NCBI GenBank assembly: GCA_025642065.1
Contig: JAODUP010000270.1
Span: 572,001-636,000, forward strand
DNA length: 64,000 bases
Reading direction: 5' to 3'
Source of the DNA: Paralvinella palmiformis
Taxonomy: Eukaryota > Annelida > Polychaeta > Terebellida > Alvinellidae
Positions 22,716-36,749 of this stretch are shown one piece after another. Numbering within the stretch: position 1 is the first letter of the stretch; the number at the start of each line of letters is the position of its first letter. The notes under the pieces were generated by a model. That model was not told where the DNA came from. It searched no databases and was given only the letters and a program-made list of their open reading frames with translations. The translations under genes and the position numbers were made by a program.

Positions 22716-23304
22716 ATAACAGAATTGCTCCACCAAGACACCAACTTTGTGGATGTGCAAGTACAGTTGATTACCGACGCAAAAAAATGAAGCGGATGCA
22801 ACGCTTAAAATACAAAAATCTTCGCGTTGTGGGAAGATTAATTTATGTTGTGAAAAAATTGGATGGAAAAGAACTTAATTCTCCATGAGTCAGCCAGATC
22901 TACAAACCGTGCATACCGATTTAAACTTCTGCTGTTGTCAATCTCTTTTTTTATAGATTTGATAATAAATTGTACTTTAACTAATTTCCCCATCGTGAAT
23001 ACCAAATAATGTAACTTTCTCATCATTAGCAGAAAAATGAACGTTTTACAAAAAAGTCAGATTGACGTCAGACTAACGTTATTACCCAAGATTCCCTGAA
23101 AATAGATTTGTTTTTGTTATAGATGATGCTATAGGATTCTGTGTCTGGGCCAATTTATTCCTATAAACATTTAACAATTTAATTATCTTATATTATATCA
23201 ACTATCTTATATTATATCAACTATCTTATATTAATGTATCTAGCCGTCTTATAACGTCAGTATAACGTTATACTAACGTTATAATATACCCTAACCAAAT
23301 ACTG

Positions 23305-23487
23305 ATGATGATTGATGTATTACGGCCACTTTTGTGCACAAGGTAGGCTAAATGGGCCGAGCGACTTCCAAAGGTAATGAGACGAAGTGAAAGACGAAAC
23401 AACGTTCAGATATGCCCACGCCGGGATTCGAACACGGGTGGTAATGATCTGTGGTCCAACACGCTACCGCTAGACAACGGAGGCGCC
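23305..23487 (-). repeat. tRNA-derived SINE, family 1
   Basis: A near-complete minus-strand copy. The head is at its high-coordinate end (ggcgcctccgttgtctagcg in reverse complement, B box gttcgaatcccgg), the body contains 'ggccgagcgacttccaaagg', and the ATCATC tail lies at 23305. Confidence 0.85.
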
Positions 23488-23804
23488 CCCCCTGTAACCA
23501 AATACTAACGTTAGCCTGATATTGTATAATTTTATATGTTTGCTCGGAAGTGTATGAATAAATGCCGTTAATACATTATTCTTCAAATGGAACTGTTTTA
23601 GGATGGAAGTCAATATCTTTTATCGGGATGTCGAATCTTGGACCGCCCACGCCGAACCCCTTCGGCCTAGCTCGATTGATGCTAATCAAGTTGTATATAC
23701 TATAGAAGTGTCTAAACAACGAACTATTCTCTTGCGTGTTATTGGACCCTAAAACGTATGGATTAATACAAAACAAATCTCGTATCTCCTGACAGTCCTA
23801 CTGA

Positions 23805-24560
23805 CAAAACGTTTGAGGAATTAAAATTTTTTTAATGGTATCCAAGACCAAAGTCAAGTCATTTCTGAGATTGTTGCTGAATTGTGACGTCTCGCGGGTC
23901 ATTATCTATACGATGCAATGTTAGATGGCATGCTACGTGATTGTATTAATTGTATGTGGGGATTTCTGATCAAGGTGTCTAAAAAAGACGTTTACTGTCC
24001 GAACCAAACCTAAATTTCAGTCGTGCACGAGAAATTTCTCCGAGTATTGAAATTGCACCTCATGCACAATGTGATTTATGCATTCAAAATGATGTGCATG
24101 ATCCTGTTTATCACAGATGTGATGGCTCACATTCTTCGGATTAGTTTCATTTCAAAGGTACTGTTTGCAACTATTGTCATAAAAAGGGCACGTTAATTGT
24201 TACAACTTGTCGACAAAACTCTCACACAACAAATATAATTCAGGAAAATAATAACTCCGATAGTGATGATTGTTCATTCCATGCGAATCATAATGAGGAG
24301 GGATTCTCAATGTATCACGTAAATCATGAATTATGATAATTTGTACCAATCACTGCACGTGGATATCTAAGTTTCCGGTAAACCAATTACACTACGTGTT
24401 GACACAGGTGCCAGTGTATCTCTGATGAGTGAATCGTCCTATAATAAAAAGTGGTCTGAACCTGAATTAAGCTCCTCCGTTGAGGAAATTGAAAGCTGTA
24501 ATTCGTACACATACATGTGAGGAAATTAAGGTATCCTGTGTCCTAGTCTATTTGTAGAAT
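23805..24560 (+). pseudogene. Ty3/Gypsy relic: gag C-terminus and protease
   Basis: Plus-strand pieces in shifting frames include YDAMLDGMLRDCI, then a cysteine/histidine-rich knuckle (RCDGSHSSD, VCNYCHKKGH) and an aspartic-protease segment with the RVDTGASVSLMS signature. The order gag knuckle to protease is that of Ty3/Gypsy elements. Many frameshifts and stops; no reverse transcriptase follows, because a hAT fragment starts at about 24590. Confidence 0.7.
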
Positions 24561-24589
24561 GTCAATGTCAAAGCGATAGATGCATCTAT

Positions 24590-25104
24590 TATGATCGTCA
24601 AAATTCAAGAAGCAAATTTACTTGGGAGGGTCTCTTTGACAGTGTGCGCAAGTTCTATGTTGCGGTTGTCAACAAGATGATCAACATATTCCCATTCCAC
24701 GATGACCCGAGTTTCAGGTCTACCTGCTGACGATGAACTGTCGCTCTACTCTGCTGACAGTCATGTCAACACGTTCTGGGCAGAGATGGCAAAGAAGAAC
24801 TTCAAGAAGACATTTGTTGGTGGAATGCGCTTTCCACATTTAGCGCATCTCATGACAACACTGTCGGTAATCGCCTAAAAGCAATGCTGATAGCGAACAC
24901 GTCTTCTTCATATGCCGCAAGATTGACACCGATGCCCGATCACAGCTTGGCAACGACACTCTGCACGGTCTTCTCTCATTGAAAATCAACCTGGATGAGC
25001 CTTGCCATGCATTTCAGCCAGACAGCGATCGACAGAAATCGACAAAGTCTGCAACTCGGATCGACCTACGTGAAAGACTACCATGCAATGATAATGATGT
25101 GTAG
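24590..25104 (+). pseudogene. hAT transposase C-terminal relic, second family
   Basis: Frames read WEGLFDSVRKFYVAVVNKMI, SADSHVNTFWAEMAKK, RFPHLAHLMTTLSVIA, and then KIDTDARSQLGNDTLHGLLS with KINLDEPCHAF before TAG at 25102. The pattern of hydrophobic block, Arg-Lys, 'LGNDTL-LLS-K-N-DEPC' is a hAT C-terminal dimerisation domain. It differs from the relic at 11055-11330. Frameshifts make it non-functional. Confidence 0.75.
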
Positions 25105-25213
25105 ACCTCTGCTTGTGTGACTCACTTTTTGCTAAATGTTATAATATTATAATAGTATCGGAAATGAGGTATATGTAAAGATAACACAGTCTGTCTTTAC
25201 AAGTGTTTTACAT

Positions 25214-25253
<40 letters not shown>

Positions 25254-25996
25254 CTATATCTGCATTGACACATACTTTACAATCATACGTTTTTCTTCAG
25301 TGCATTAGTTTTTATATAAAGTGCAGTAATTTGAGATTGTATGTTTTACATGGAATATGGACGTTCTGTACTTTATCTGGTGACAGATATTGGTTGGTAA
25401 TAATAAAACTTGATTGTTATGGTCTAAGTAGTATTTTCTTTTCTGTTGCCATAGTAATTATTATAATATTTCGATTTACGTATAAAAGCCCGATTTTCTG
25501 AGACCCTCCGATTTACGCACAAATCTACGGTTTGGGCTTTTCTGAAACTTAACATTTGTACAAGATAGAACAGTTAGGATCTGTGGTGATTACAAAGTGA
25601 CCATAAATCATCTTCCCCCGTGTGTGATCACACGCAGGTACGCACGCCACTTACGCGTATGCACAAACACACGCCTTATCTTACGTGGTCGACTGATCGT
25701 TACAACGGTTTCATAATCTAACAAACTAATGCTCATGCGTTTATGCTTCACCAACACACGTCTACTCCAAGGTAACTAACATAGTATTGTCTTTTGGAGT
25801 CTATGTGCCATATAGATCTCTTGGTATAACTCTATTTTAGTGCAATATATTTTACCAGTAAAGTTTATAGTTAATTTTGTGTCATCAAAATACTATTACA
25901 GTAGATAAATAAGCTGGTATTTGTTCTGTCATATGTTACATTTAGATCTACATGATACAATGATACATGTCACTTGACTCACTCACTGTCTAATTA

Positions 25997-26029
<33 letters not shown>

Positions 26030-27372
26030 TCATAGGGCCTACAGTGTAGTTTATTAGAATAATATAAATATCAACTGATTTATTTTGGATAACAGTACTG
26101 AGTAACAGGCCATCCACGTAGGCCTACACTTGTAGTCCGCATAGGCGGGCACATGCTCGGAGGAGTTGGTGGGCAGAGTGGTCGCCATTCTTGTATTCTG
26201 CCCAGAAGCTGAAGATCTTCTTCTGCAAATCAACTATGGCCCGACTGTACGACACATATTCCAGTGTTTTATTGTATTGATTGAAAAGACTACGACTTCT
26301 TGCGCCAATGTTGTTTACACGCACAACTCAAACACGCCCACAATCTATTCAATGAAACAATGTTAGAGCAACTATAGCTGACATAGACATGATAATTAGA
26401 AAGCATAAAAGCATGTTGACATTCAAGTAACATTTTATTTTTGTACACAAACACACACATATTTAATTAGGCTGGCCATTTAATTATCATAACAAAACAT
26501 AGTAATACCACTTTAACAACCAAATAGGTGGGCTGAGATCAACGTGGGCTGAGGTCGACATCAGCCAAGATTGACGAGGGCTGAGATCGACATGAGTCAT
26601 TATGATTATCAGATCATAATCTCAATCTGTTAATCATATATATGACATGTGTATTAAATAATTAATGACTATCAATATTATGACATGGGTGTAGACTTTT
26701 TAATGGTCCGATACTTAGTATACTACTTAGATTTAGATTTAGGAATAAACAAGTCAAGTATGTATTAAAATCAACCAACATTATTGGTAGACTTGGTCTA
26801 CTTGTTTCCATTCAGATTACATAATCTGTATATGGTCTGGATTAAAACATTACAGAGACGGAAAAATTATCATCAGCCGATTGGCTTTTTTAATATTACA
26901 CTTTAATTGAGTTAGATGTTCATCTACCTAGAATTTTGTGAGCTGCATAATTATTCTTTTGAAAAGTTTCAACTGCTTTTATTTTTAAGCCTGTGATTGT
27001 GAAGGTAGATTTACCAGTGATGTTATTGAAGGGATGTACTGACCCGTTTCGCAACCCTGTCTGTTTTAAAATGGGACCTTCCCATTTTGCAACCATACCG
27101 CAAGCCTTGTAATTGTAAGATGGGCAGCCCATTTTTGCAACCACTTGAGTCAGCACTGTACTGGCTTGATCGGATCATGATTAATGAGAATATGATTATG
27201 AGTTTATTATTTTTGCGTGTGTTTGTTACTTTGTATGCATTTATATATGTGTATATAATGACCTTAAAATCACAATAAATAATTTCTGTAACCGTATATT
27301 TTTTAAAGTTGTTATTGGTTCGTTTCCTATTTCAAATTATTAACTGTTTTCAGAATTTATTTGTTGATTTAT

Positions 27373-27421
<49 letters not shown>

Positions 27422-27736
27422 AGAGAGAGAGAGAGAGAGAGAGAGTCTGTATAATTTATATTCAACTTGTTTTCACAACAACATATCATTTGGCTAGATA
27501 ACAGGATGATATTTTCTTGCCACTTGATTGCTAAATGGGTAGACATTCTTAAAACCATACTGGTTGTAATGTAAAACGTGATGGTCCCATTTCGAAACAG
27601 CCCCAGCTGTCAAGAGATACACTTATTTATTAATATTATTTTATATTATTAATATAAAGCTACGCTGTTGGGGTCTTTACCTCTTTGTTTAAAAAAATCT
27701 AGATATGCATTAAAGTTACTGCCAGAACTATACTGA
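25105..27736. other. Gene-free, microsatellite-rich stretch
   Basis: (TA)n at about 25219-25251 and 26000-26030, and (TA)n followed by (GA)n at 27375-27446. ORFs at 26124-26366 and 26920-27156 have no recognised family. The word 'gatgggcagcccattttt' near 27118 and 'gggaccttcccattttgcaa' near 27073 are similar short inverted pieces. Confidence 0.5.
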
Positions 27737-27870
27737 GGTACCCCCTAGAGGACAGTGGTTAAAGCACTGTATTGCAAACTCGCAGGATGTAGGTTCAGAT
27801 CTAACTCATACAAGTGAATGTGTGATGTTTCCTAAGCTATTATACAATGGTTCAGGTATGATCAGCAACT
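27737..27870 (+). repeat. tRNA-derived SINE, family 6
   Basis: Head 'gaggacagtggttaaagcac' with B-box-like 'gtaggttcagatc' about 35 bp later. The part 'ttgcaaactc...ctaactcatac' is similar to 52060-52110, showing a dispersed family. Confidence 0.55.
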
Positions 27871-28062
27871 AGGCTACACTACTCAGTTCAACTACTAATT
27901 TTGTTCTGTTCCAGACACTTTTACTTGAAAAGCAGAATAAATGGTTAAAGTTATAAACTAACTAGAAATGATTGATATTATCAGTGAAGAATTTGACCTT
28001 AGTACTGTTGAATTGGTGAGTATTCTATATTTTGTTATGAATTATTAATTAACATAAAAGAG

Positions 28063-28113
<51 letters not shown>

Positions 28114-28144
28114 CCTTGTAATGATTAAAATATACAGTTCAGCA

Positions 28145-28215
28145 CTACTACTACTAATAATAATGATAATGTATATTTAATAAAGCGCCCTTACTAGCAG
28201 GAGCTATTCAAAGGC
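28145..28215 (-). repeat. LINE 3' tail fragment
   Basis: 'gtatatttaataaa-cgcccttactagcaggagc' plus the adjacent TAA-rich tract is the same as 16488-16545, the 3' UTR and tail of the LINE at 16440-16965. Confidence 0.7.
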
Positions 28216-28493
28216 TTGAGCTAATTGTGTGTGTGTGTGTGTTTTCAGAAATTCGTATTTATTTTACTGAGGTCTGGACTGGTACAGTGGTAGCACAATT
28301 CTTTTTCAGTCACTGTTGATTTTGGAATAATGACACAGTGATTTACTTTCTTTAAATATGTAATTATGGTATGTATTCTTTTTTTAAATAATTTCCAACT
28401 CAGGTCCTAGCCTTCTGATTTATTTGGATATAAATTTTAATATATGGATTATCCAAATCTCTACTGTTTAACACTGACACACACACACACATT

Positions 28494-28524
<31 letters not shown>

Positions 28525-28926
28525 TTATATACATACAGTAATTTTTTTGCATTACCGCAACAAGTATACATCATGCATCAATTGACCAATGGGTTTTTCA
28601 GTAACTATATAGAAGAAATTGAGGGGATTTAATAAGAACACCAATAATAGTATCATAGTTAAATTTATGCAGTATCATATAATTATTACTCTTCAATTTT
28701 AACTAATACTATACCTAATAAGCGAATGTGAGGAATACAGTATTTATATAAAAGATGTTTTAATAAGTAGAAATTTAAATAAATAATACATACATAAGTA
28801 ACACACCCACGTACAATTGTTTTTGTATAAATTAGAGCATATATTGTAACTGGAAGCTACTATTTAGATGTTTATCATTTATGACACATTTTGCAAATAG
28901 CTTACAAGTAATATCATTTGCTGAAT

Positions 28927-28960
<34 letters not shown>

Positions 28961-29071
28961 GATATCTATGTTTCTAAAACTAAGGCCATGTGTACAGGTC
29001 TAAGCCAAAATGACAACATCTGATATTATTTATTTACTGCTTGCATGAATATTGATTTCAAACATTTGGTC

Positions 29072-29106
<35 letters not shown>

Positions 29107-29658
29107 GTGTGTTTGTGTGTGTAACTACACATTATAAATAAATTAATATAATAAAACAGTCACACTTGATGACAGTCTTTATTTAATGATCAGAATAACC
29201 CAATTGAAAATACAGCACTAGATCTGGCTGAGTAATGATTAATTTCATATCTACAATAGTATGCCATAAATGTAAATAATGCCTTTGTAGTATTGATGAT
29301 AATAATTGATTTTCCATCACATACAGTCAGTAATTTTATTGATTGGGATATTTACTCAATTACTGGCACTCTTCCATGTTTATAAATTTAATTCTTCTCT
29401 GGCTGTTATTGTAGAAAATTATTTAGCTGTTTCTTGGTACACTTATGCTGGAAGGGACAAGGTATGCATTGAATTGTAGTGTTCATTTACGATGGTGACG
29501 TTTAATCACAATAATGAAATCATTTCATTGCTTGTGCTATTTCTGTTCAGGTAAAATCATTAATAAAAATCTCGTATTGGATTGTAATTTTTTTTTAAAT
29601 AACAGGTATATAATAGTTCAGAATGGATATTTATTGTTAATCTAAACAAAATATTAGC

Positions 29659-29816
29659 TATTGGACCACAGATCACTATCACCTGAGTTTGAATCTTGGT
29701 GTGGGCATATCTGAAGGTTGTTTCATCTTTAACTTCGCTTCGTTACCTTTGGAGGTCGCTCAGCCCATTTAACCTACCATGTGCACAAAAGTGGCCATAA
29801 AACATCAATCAATCAG
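29659..29816 (+). repeat. tRNA-derived SINE, family 1, head truncated
   Basis: Begins inside the head ('ttggaccacagatcactatc'), with B-box-like 'gagtttgaatc', then the full body ('ttcgctt', 'ttacctttggaggtcgctc') and a CAATCA tail. Confidence 0.85.
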
Positions 29817-30034
29817 TCTAGTCACACTGTACCAGATTTCTTGTGTTTTACCTGAGGCTTGTGTACAGTTTTATCATGTATTCTTTTCTTCGCTTTGTGA
29901 AGGTATAATAAATTAAAATAAGTAAATAAATAACAGTTTATAAATCTGTCGTTAGCAGTGCATTTAAATATCTGCATAAACTTTTGCCAGTTATAAAGTG
30001 ACCCCCAAACACCTGGTCATCCAGTCATATGCTA

Positions 30035-30200
30035 TCACACGTATATGTCTTTTGGATCAAGTCATACATGGTGATTATGGATTCAGCATAGCAGCTCCCC
30101 CCCCCCCAATTCATGGAAAAGGTTGCCATAGCAGATTAGAAGTGTCTCATCTCTTGGAAAAGTTAAAACCTGTTCTTAAAACTCACTTCTTCAATTGTGA
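30035..30200 (+). pseudogene. LINE ORF2 C-terminal relic
   Basis: Reads HGDYGFSIAAP, a run of 11 C (30097-30107), then in another frame NSWKRLP and finally LKTHFF, the conserved 'SVAAP-LWN-LP ... LKTHLF' end of LINE ORF2. The frame changes exactly at the C tract. Confidence 0.65.
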
Positions 30201-30399
30201 GTCATGGATAGATAATATTGATCATTCAGCATTTCTAATCTTTATCAATATTATTTTTCAGTTAGAAGTGGGCAACGTTTTCTCAACCAAAATATACCAT
30301 CTACCCAGTTTTTCAAATTGGAAATTTATTTTAAAAGTTTGTTCCCACAGAGAAAAGTTTAATTATGGAGTATGTGTATCTTTCTGATTTAGTACACCA

Positions 30400-30779
30400 A
30401 TCTTGTTAATAAGAGCAATTCAAATTATTATTATTACACTTCAATTTTGTACCATTGTATGTGAGACCATCTTCATAACCATATTCTTCACAAATGTCAA
30501 TAATTTGGCATTCTAGTAGTGGTCTGTGAGCTTAAAATCAACCATTAATCATCAGCCTATTATTTATTTAAAAGCCAATCTAAGTATTATTCAAAATCAT
30601 GCTCATGTAATCCATGTAAGTAATAACTAATTGATATGAAGATATTGTTGCATCACATACAACTGAACAAGGATGACTATGACAACATCTCTGTTGGACA
30701 TACATAGTTTGACTTTGATTGAAGTTGATAAGTTTATTTGCTGCCATCAAGGAAGATCACATGAATATTTGAATAATTT

Positions 30780-30871
<92 letters not shown>

Positions 30872-31456
30872 GTATTTTATGCTTTAATTTCAATGAGCTT
30901 AAGCGTGATATTACTAAGAATCATATTCCTATAATTTTATGTGGTAATTGATTACATTTACTATTAAAATTTAAACTATTTTGTTTATTATTATACGTTT
31001 CAGCATATAATTGTATACAATAAGACTTGCAAGAGATCTACTGCTACAGCAAATATTTTAACATAAAGACTGTTCATTTCAGACACCACTTGTAGCCTAC
31101 CATATTTCAAAAGCTCACTGAAATATATTCTTTCAGGTATCAATTATATTTATATTATTATCTGTGATGAACAGATCACATAAATGATAGTTACAGGCTA
31201 CATATCACACGTCTTATATTTAGATTTAAAAAAAAAGATGACATGAAAATCACAACACCAAAAAAGGTGTTTTTCATGTGGCCTGCATATTTGACATTTT
31301 TCTTCGCAGACAAATTGATTGCAGTTGACTGTGTTAGAGCAATTGGCATAAATATGGTTAGGCCATAAATCAGTTTAATGCGGCTGATATGATGCGATAA
31401 AATCATGAGCACGTTTTGAGTGTAGCTCCGTAATTTGCCATTCACCAGCCAATAAA
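30400..31456. other. Gene-free AT-rich stretch with long (TA)n
   Basis: (TA)n with a small interruption runs from 30784 to 30868. No gene recognised; the ORF at 30673-30951 is mainly translated microsatellite. Confidence 0.5.
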
Positions 31457-31665
31457 GGGGCGCCTCCATGGTCTGACAGTAGCACGTTGGATCACGGATC
31501 ACTACGACCCGTGTTCGAATCTCGGCGTAGGCATGTCTGAGTGTTGTTTCATCTTTGACTTTGCTTCATTGCCTTTGGAGGTCGCTCGGCCCATTTAGCC
31601 TGCCATGCGTGCAAAAATGGCCATAAAACACCTATCATCATCACCATCATCATCACCATCATCAG
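31457..31665 (+). repeat. tRNA-derived SINE, family 1, complete
   Basis: Best + strand copy: head 'ggggcgcctccatggtctga', A-box-like region, B box 'gtgttcgaatctcgg', body 'cattgcctttggaggtcgct', 'ggcccatttagcctgccat', and an (ATC)n tail at 31634-31665. Confidence 0.9.
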
Positions 31666-32123
31666 ACAATAAAATAGTCTAGCCAAATGTGAGAACCACG
31701 CGCAGAAGCTTTGAATAAGCCAGATGTGTTCATAATTTGAATACACAGAATATTACAGCTTGCTGAGCTGGTGAATATCAGAAACTCACCCTGGACTACT
31801 TACAGTTACTGGAAATATTCATGGCAGTAGTTATATTGACACCGGGGTAATAAGAAGATCTTTATAGATTGATAGGTACACAATGTATTTTAAAGTATGA
31901 TATGAGACTCATTTAAAATATGCCGTTATTATATATCAGTTCACATCTGGACATATTAATTATTACATGTGCATATAATTTGTTAATCTTTTAGTTTATA
32001 AATCTGAAAATAATAATTATATTTTGGTATCATAATTCACACCCAAGATTTATTTGCTGTGGAATTATTAGGATTACAGCAGTGTGCATGTGTGTGTGTG
32101 TGTGGGGGGGAGCTCTTTCTCTA

Positions 32124-32166
<43 letters not shown>

Positions 32167-32236
32167 TTTTTATTTCAGTGTTTGTGATGTTCAGTGATTG
32201 AATTAACATTACCATTTGTTGGTGACACCAAATGAC

Positions 32237-35200
32237 ATGGATGTAGATGAAGTATACACTGAGATTGGAGAATTTGGATCTGTCCAGAAGAAGATATTCT
32301 GGAGCTTTGGATTTATGCAGGCTGTGCTTGCCTTACATCAAATGCACAATGTGTTCATCGGTGCAACACCAAGATTCTACTGCCGGAGAGGTACTGGCAG
32401 CAATGTTCTAACCATTATGGGATGTCCTGCTGATGGGGTTCCATGCGACAGTTACTCATTCACTGGTGATGATTTTACATCGATTGTCTCTGAGGTATTA
32501 GTACTGCACGTTATGTACACCATGTGCCAAAAAATAGATGAACTAAAAATTGTACATGCAGCTGCTCTGGATTACTAAAAATGTCCTGTAAGATTTTGGA
32601 AAAGGTGTTGCCAAAATTAATTTCAAAAAGCACATGACACGTTCCATAGAAACACTATCCATTTAGCAACAGTGCTTTTGCTATTATTATTGAGTCTATA
32701 AAACAGACTTAAACTAAGCCATGTGGTTATATTTAGGGCTCATTATAATATGAGTGATAGGAATTATGATATAAACCATGCTTTCAGTGTACCATATTAT
32801 ACGAACAAGTAATCATAATGTAAGCTAGTCATTGACCAGGATCTTTACTATTTGCATCAAATTTCTGGGTAGATGGATTATTTATTTGCGTGAAAAATAT
32901 TTACATTACAAGAAGCAATGGGTTTTGGAAATATTGCTGAAATTAGTTTAAAGGTAATTGAAATAAATCAGTATTAACTTAATTAAAAATTAAACATTAA
33001 ATTGGCTGAAACAGGATAATGAATTCAATGTTATTATGTAACCAGAGTTGACATAGATTGCATTTCCTGCTAATGCAGAAAAAGGCAGACAGCATTCTGT
33101 GAGAGGTTTTGTTTTGTATCCAAAATAAATTATGGAAATTAATATCAAAATAGATTATTTAAATGTATTTTCATGTTAGTTATTTCTTTAATGATTTCAT
33201 TCTGAGGGTTATAAATCACAAAATTTCATAATGTGAAATCCATCATACTTATAGTATAACCTGCATTACACAATTTACAGGGAATTGATACTACTGTAGT
33301 CAGACCTGGGGTCAATTTCATTTGGTCAATTCCACATCAGATTTATCAATTCAATTCCAAATTTAGCAATTCCAATTCCATTTTTTAACCTACTCTTTTT
33401 TACCTACTACTTTTTACCATGAGTAGGTACTCCAAATACTTACTTGGAATACCTACTCCGCGTGGATTATATTCCAAGTAGGATTTTCATGGAAGAAATA
33501 TTTCTGAATTAAAAAAGTTAATGGTAAATTAATTTGTGGATTTAATTTTTTTGTAACAATTTTCATTTCCAAATTTATCAATTCCAATTCCATTTTTTTA
33601 TATAAGCAAATCCCATTTTGGAATTGATAAATTTGGAATTGAAGAATTGAATTGACCCCATCCCATGTCTGACTGTATTATGATTGGGCTTTCAATAGTT
33701 CTTTAAATGTTTTATTTATTAATAATTTGTACTTGTTTACAGTGGGGCCTGGTGTGTGAAAAGGCTTACAAAGCTGATCTGGCACAGTCTACTGTCATGT
33801 TTGGTATCCTTATTGGCAGTCTGATATGCGGTTACCTTGGCGATAAATATGGACGGCGTAGGATCATATACATTTCGCCCTTAATCGTCGGATTGGTGAC
33901 AGTAGCCGGTGTTCTTCTACCACACTACAAGTTCTACCTGGCCATGAGGCTGATCGCAGGCATTTTCTGTGGTGGCGGTGGCATGATTGGCTTCGTCAAT
34001 GTAACAGAGGTTATTGGCCAATCAGTGCGAAGCTTTGCCGGTATGATGATGCCCATATGCTTTGCCGTAGGCATCGCTCTCTTCTCCGTTATGGCTTATT
34101 TCGTCAGAGAATGGAAAGCCCTTACTCTTCTCACTTCGGTACCAGCTTTTGCCATCGGTATCTATTTCTACTGGTAAGATAGGCCTCATATGCCCCATAT
34201 CATTTCATTGGTACTTCCTGTTTTGTTAATTCCTTCATTCAATCTTGTATTATTGTCATTTATCCGAGAATGGTCAGATTTTTAAAAGGCTTCAGCGGAC
34301 AGTCTCTAACTATACAATGATTTTTTTATTGTTTTTTTTAGTTATCGTCTCAGTGGATTTTAACAATGTTCCCCTTGGCTCATTGTCTGGTACCAGCATT
34401 TATAAGATTCATCAATTATCGTAGAAGTATGCAGCAGCCAGTTTCTAGAATATGAAATGAACGCCCCTGCACCACCCCCACCCCCCTATTTCTGCTGAGT
34501 GTTCTTGACTAGAATCATGTTACTATATAATCAATTACAAGCCGCATTCTGTGCTGGTGGTTAACTTTTGTTTTCTTAGATCTAAAGGTATTATCTGATT
34601 CCCCCTTCTCCAGTCTCTCCTGGAATTAAGAACCTATATTATCCAGTATCAATGCCATCTATCCTGTAGATCTGTAATATATTGTGAGTCATCTCATACA
34701 TACACAAACACGTTTATCACTGAGTCAGTCAATGTTGTGTAGATAGAGAAATAATTAAGATTATGGACCAATTGGGATATACACAACAACATTAGAATTA
34801 CTGGTTATTTTTCTTATAAGCGACCATCTTAAATGGTCATTTACATTTCTGTCATATTAAAAAAACTATTTATTACCTGCTTTTAATTCTGCTGCCCATC
34901 ATTCATTGTACATACTGTAATCTACTGTAAAAGATTACCAAAGATTCACACCATTTTAATTGTGATGTAGTAAATCACTGTACGGTAATATCATTATCAG
35001 GCTGTATTCAGTTTTGTACATATCATAATGTGATTTTATTTTGATTATTGTTTCTTCACCTGTTAATGGTATTTGTTCTGTATTCATGCTCTAATTATAG
35101 TTTTGTTTGCACGCTATCCAGGGTACTGCCTGAAAGTCCTAGGTGGTTGTATAGCCAAGGCCGCGTTGATGAGGCAGAAAGGATTCTGGAAATGTTCGCT

Positions 35201-36711
35201 TACAAAAACAGTGGCCAGAGTAAAAAGGTTATCTTAAAACGAGAAGTCAAAGCAAATGCTTCGGCACAGCCATCACTGCTAGATATACTGCGTCATCCAA
35301 TCTTACGGAGTCTTACATTAAACAATTTGTTTACTTGGTAATAATTTTTTTTATTATATCTGGATTATTCTAATCAGTTGTGTTTGTTATGACAATATAG
35401 TATGCAAAGAAGAAAATATAATAATCTAGTGCTCATGTGGGTGATGGGTGCACATATAATACTTATATGTGGTTTTTGATGTACTTAATATTTCTCTAGG
35501 TTTGTTAACTGTGCTGTTTATTATGGCCTAACGTTAAGTGCTAGTAATCTTGGTGCAAACATCTACATCAGCGTTGCCTTGTCTGGTCTTGTTGAAGTCC
35601 CTGCTTATTTCATGGCTTATATTTTAATGGAACGGTAAGTGCCTGCGTACGTCTGTGAGTGTCTGTGAAATGGCATATGTTAATTCTTTCGTAGATTTAA
35701 AACAGTCTGAGAATTAATAGGCGAATAGATTAGAAATAGATTAGGCTATATCTTCATTGTATGGCAGCCACATAGTTTATCTTGCAAGTGTGCTTATGCT
35801 ATTGAAGATGCAAGGGCAATACATTACGTAACATAACTTACCAGGGCCTTTAGTCTTATTAACATTTCTGGTAGTGTTACTGAGATCGTATTGTTATTCC
35901 CAATAGAGATTCAGTTTCTAGAATCATTTACGATTATTTGATCAGTTGACTTAAACTAATGTTTATTAAACACCTGTTTTACAAGATTAATAACCATGGC
36001 ACAGTTGTGACTAGGATTACTGCAGCCACACTGATTTCTGGATACAAATATCATTATAATATAAACACAAGCCGCTATCATCCGCATCATCATTGATGTA
36101 ATTCCCTTCATAATCACAACCAATACAGAGACAGATATGTTTATTTTTGTTTCAGAATTGGTCGACGGTTGACATATTGTTTTAGTATGTTAGCAGGTGG
36201 ATTGGCGTGCTTAGTTATTATAACAGTTCCTGTTTGTAAGTATGATACTTTCCCATCTGAGTTATATTGTTTGTTTATATTATAATATTTGTATATCTTG
36301 TGCCAACATTCAGAAAAAAAACGTGTTTTCTCAAGGTTTTAATATGAAAGTATATTTTGTTCTGTGCAAAAAATTTTGTTTTGATTTCCACGTATTCTAG
36401 TTTAATAAAGATTTTTGCTGTTTTGATTTATTTGTATTACCGGCAAAATATTGAGGATCCCTCTTGAAATAAATGAAAAAGATTTACTTAATTATTTCCT
36501 ATGTTTATTTATCATGTATCCAGCACTTGTTCATTAGTGAATGGTAGGTTTTCCAGGCATTGTTGACCACTTGCTTGTAAATACATTAATGTTTTTGACT
36601 GGATTACTGGTCCATTCTTAAACCCCCTCAGCTTCAACAGGGGCATGTAATACATAGATTCAAGGGCATATAGCTTGTTTATCACACATTGTCAAATACC
36701 TTGTATATATC

Positions 36712-36749
<38 letters not shown>

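Larger units (their letters stand above)
27871..30034. other. Gene-free stretch with SSRs
   Basis: (CA)n/(TA)n at 28063-28110, (CA)n at 28471-28520, (TA)n at 28930-28960 and 29077-29105, plus a LINE tail fragment and a SINE described separately. No gene recognised. Confidence 0.5.

Noticed and set aside
32216..32236. Upstream TTG as start of the transporter
   Set aside because: The first in-frame ATG at 32237 gives the canonical SLC22 start, and non-ATG initiation is not needed.
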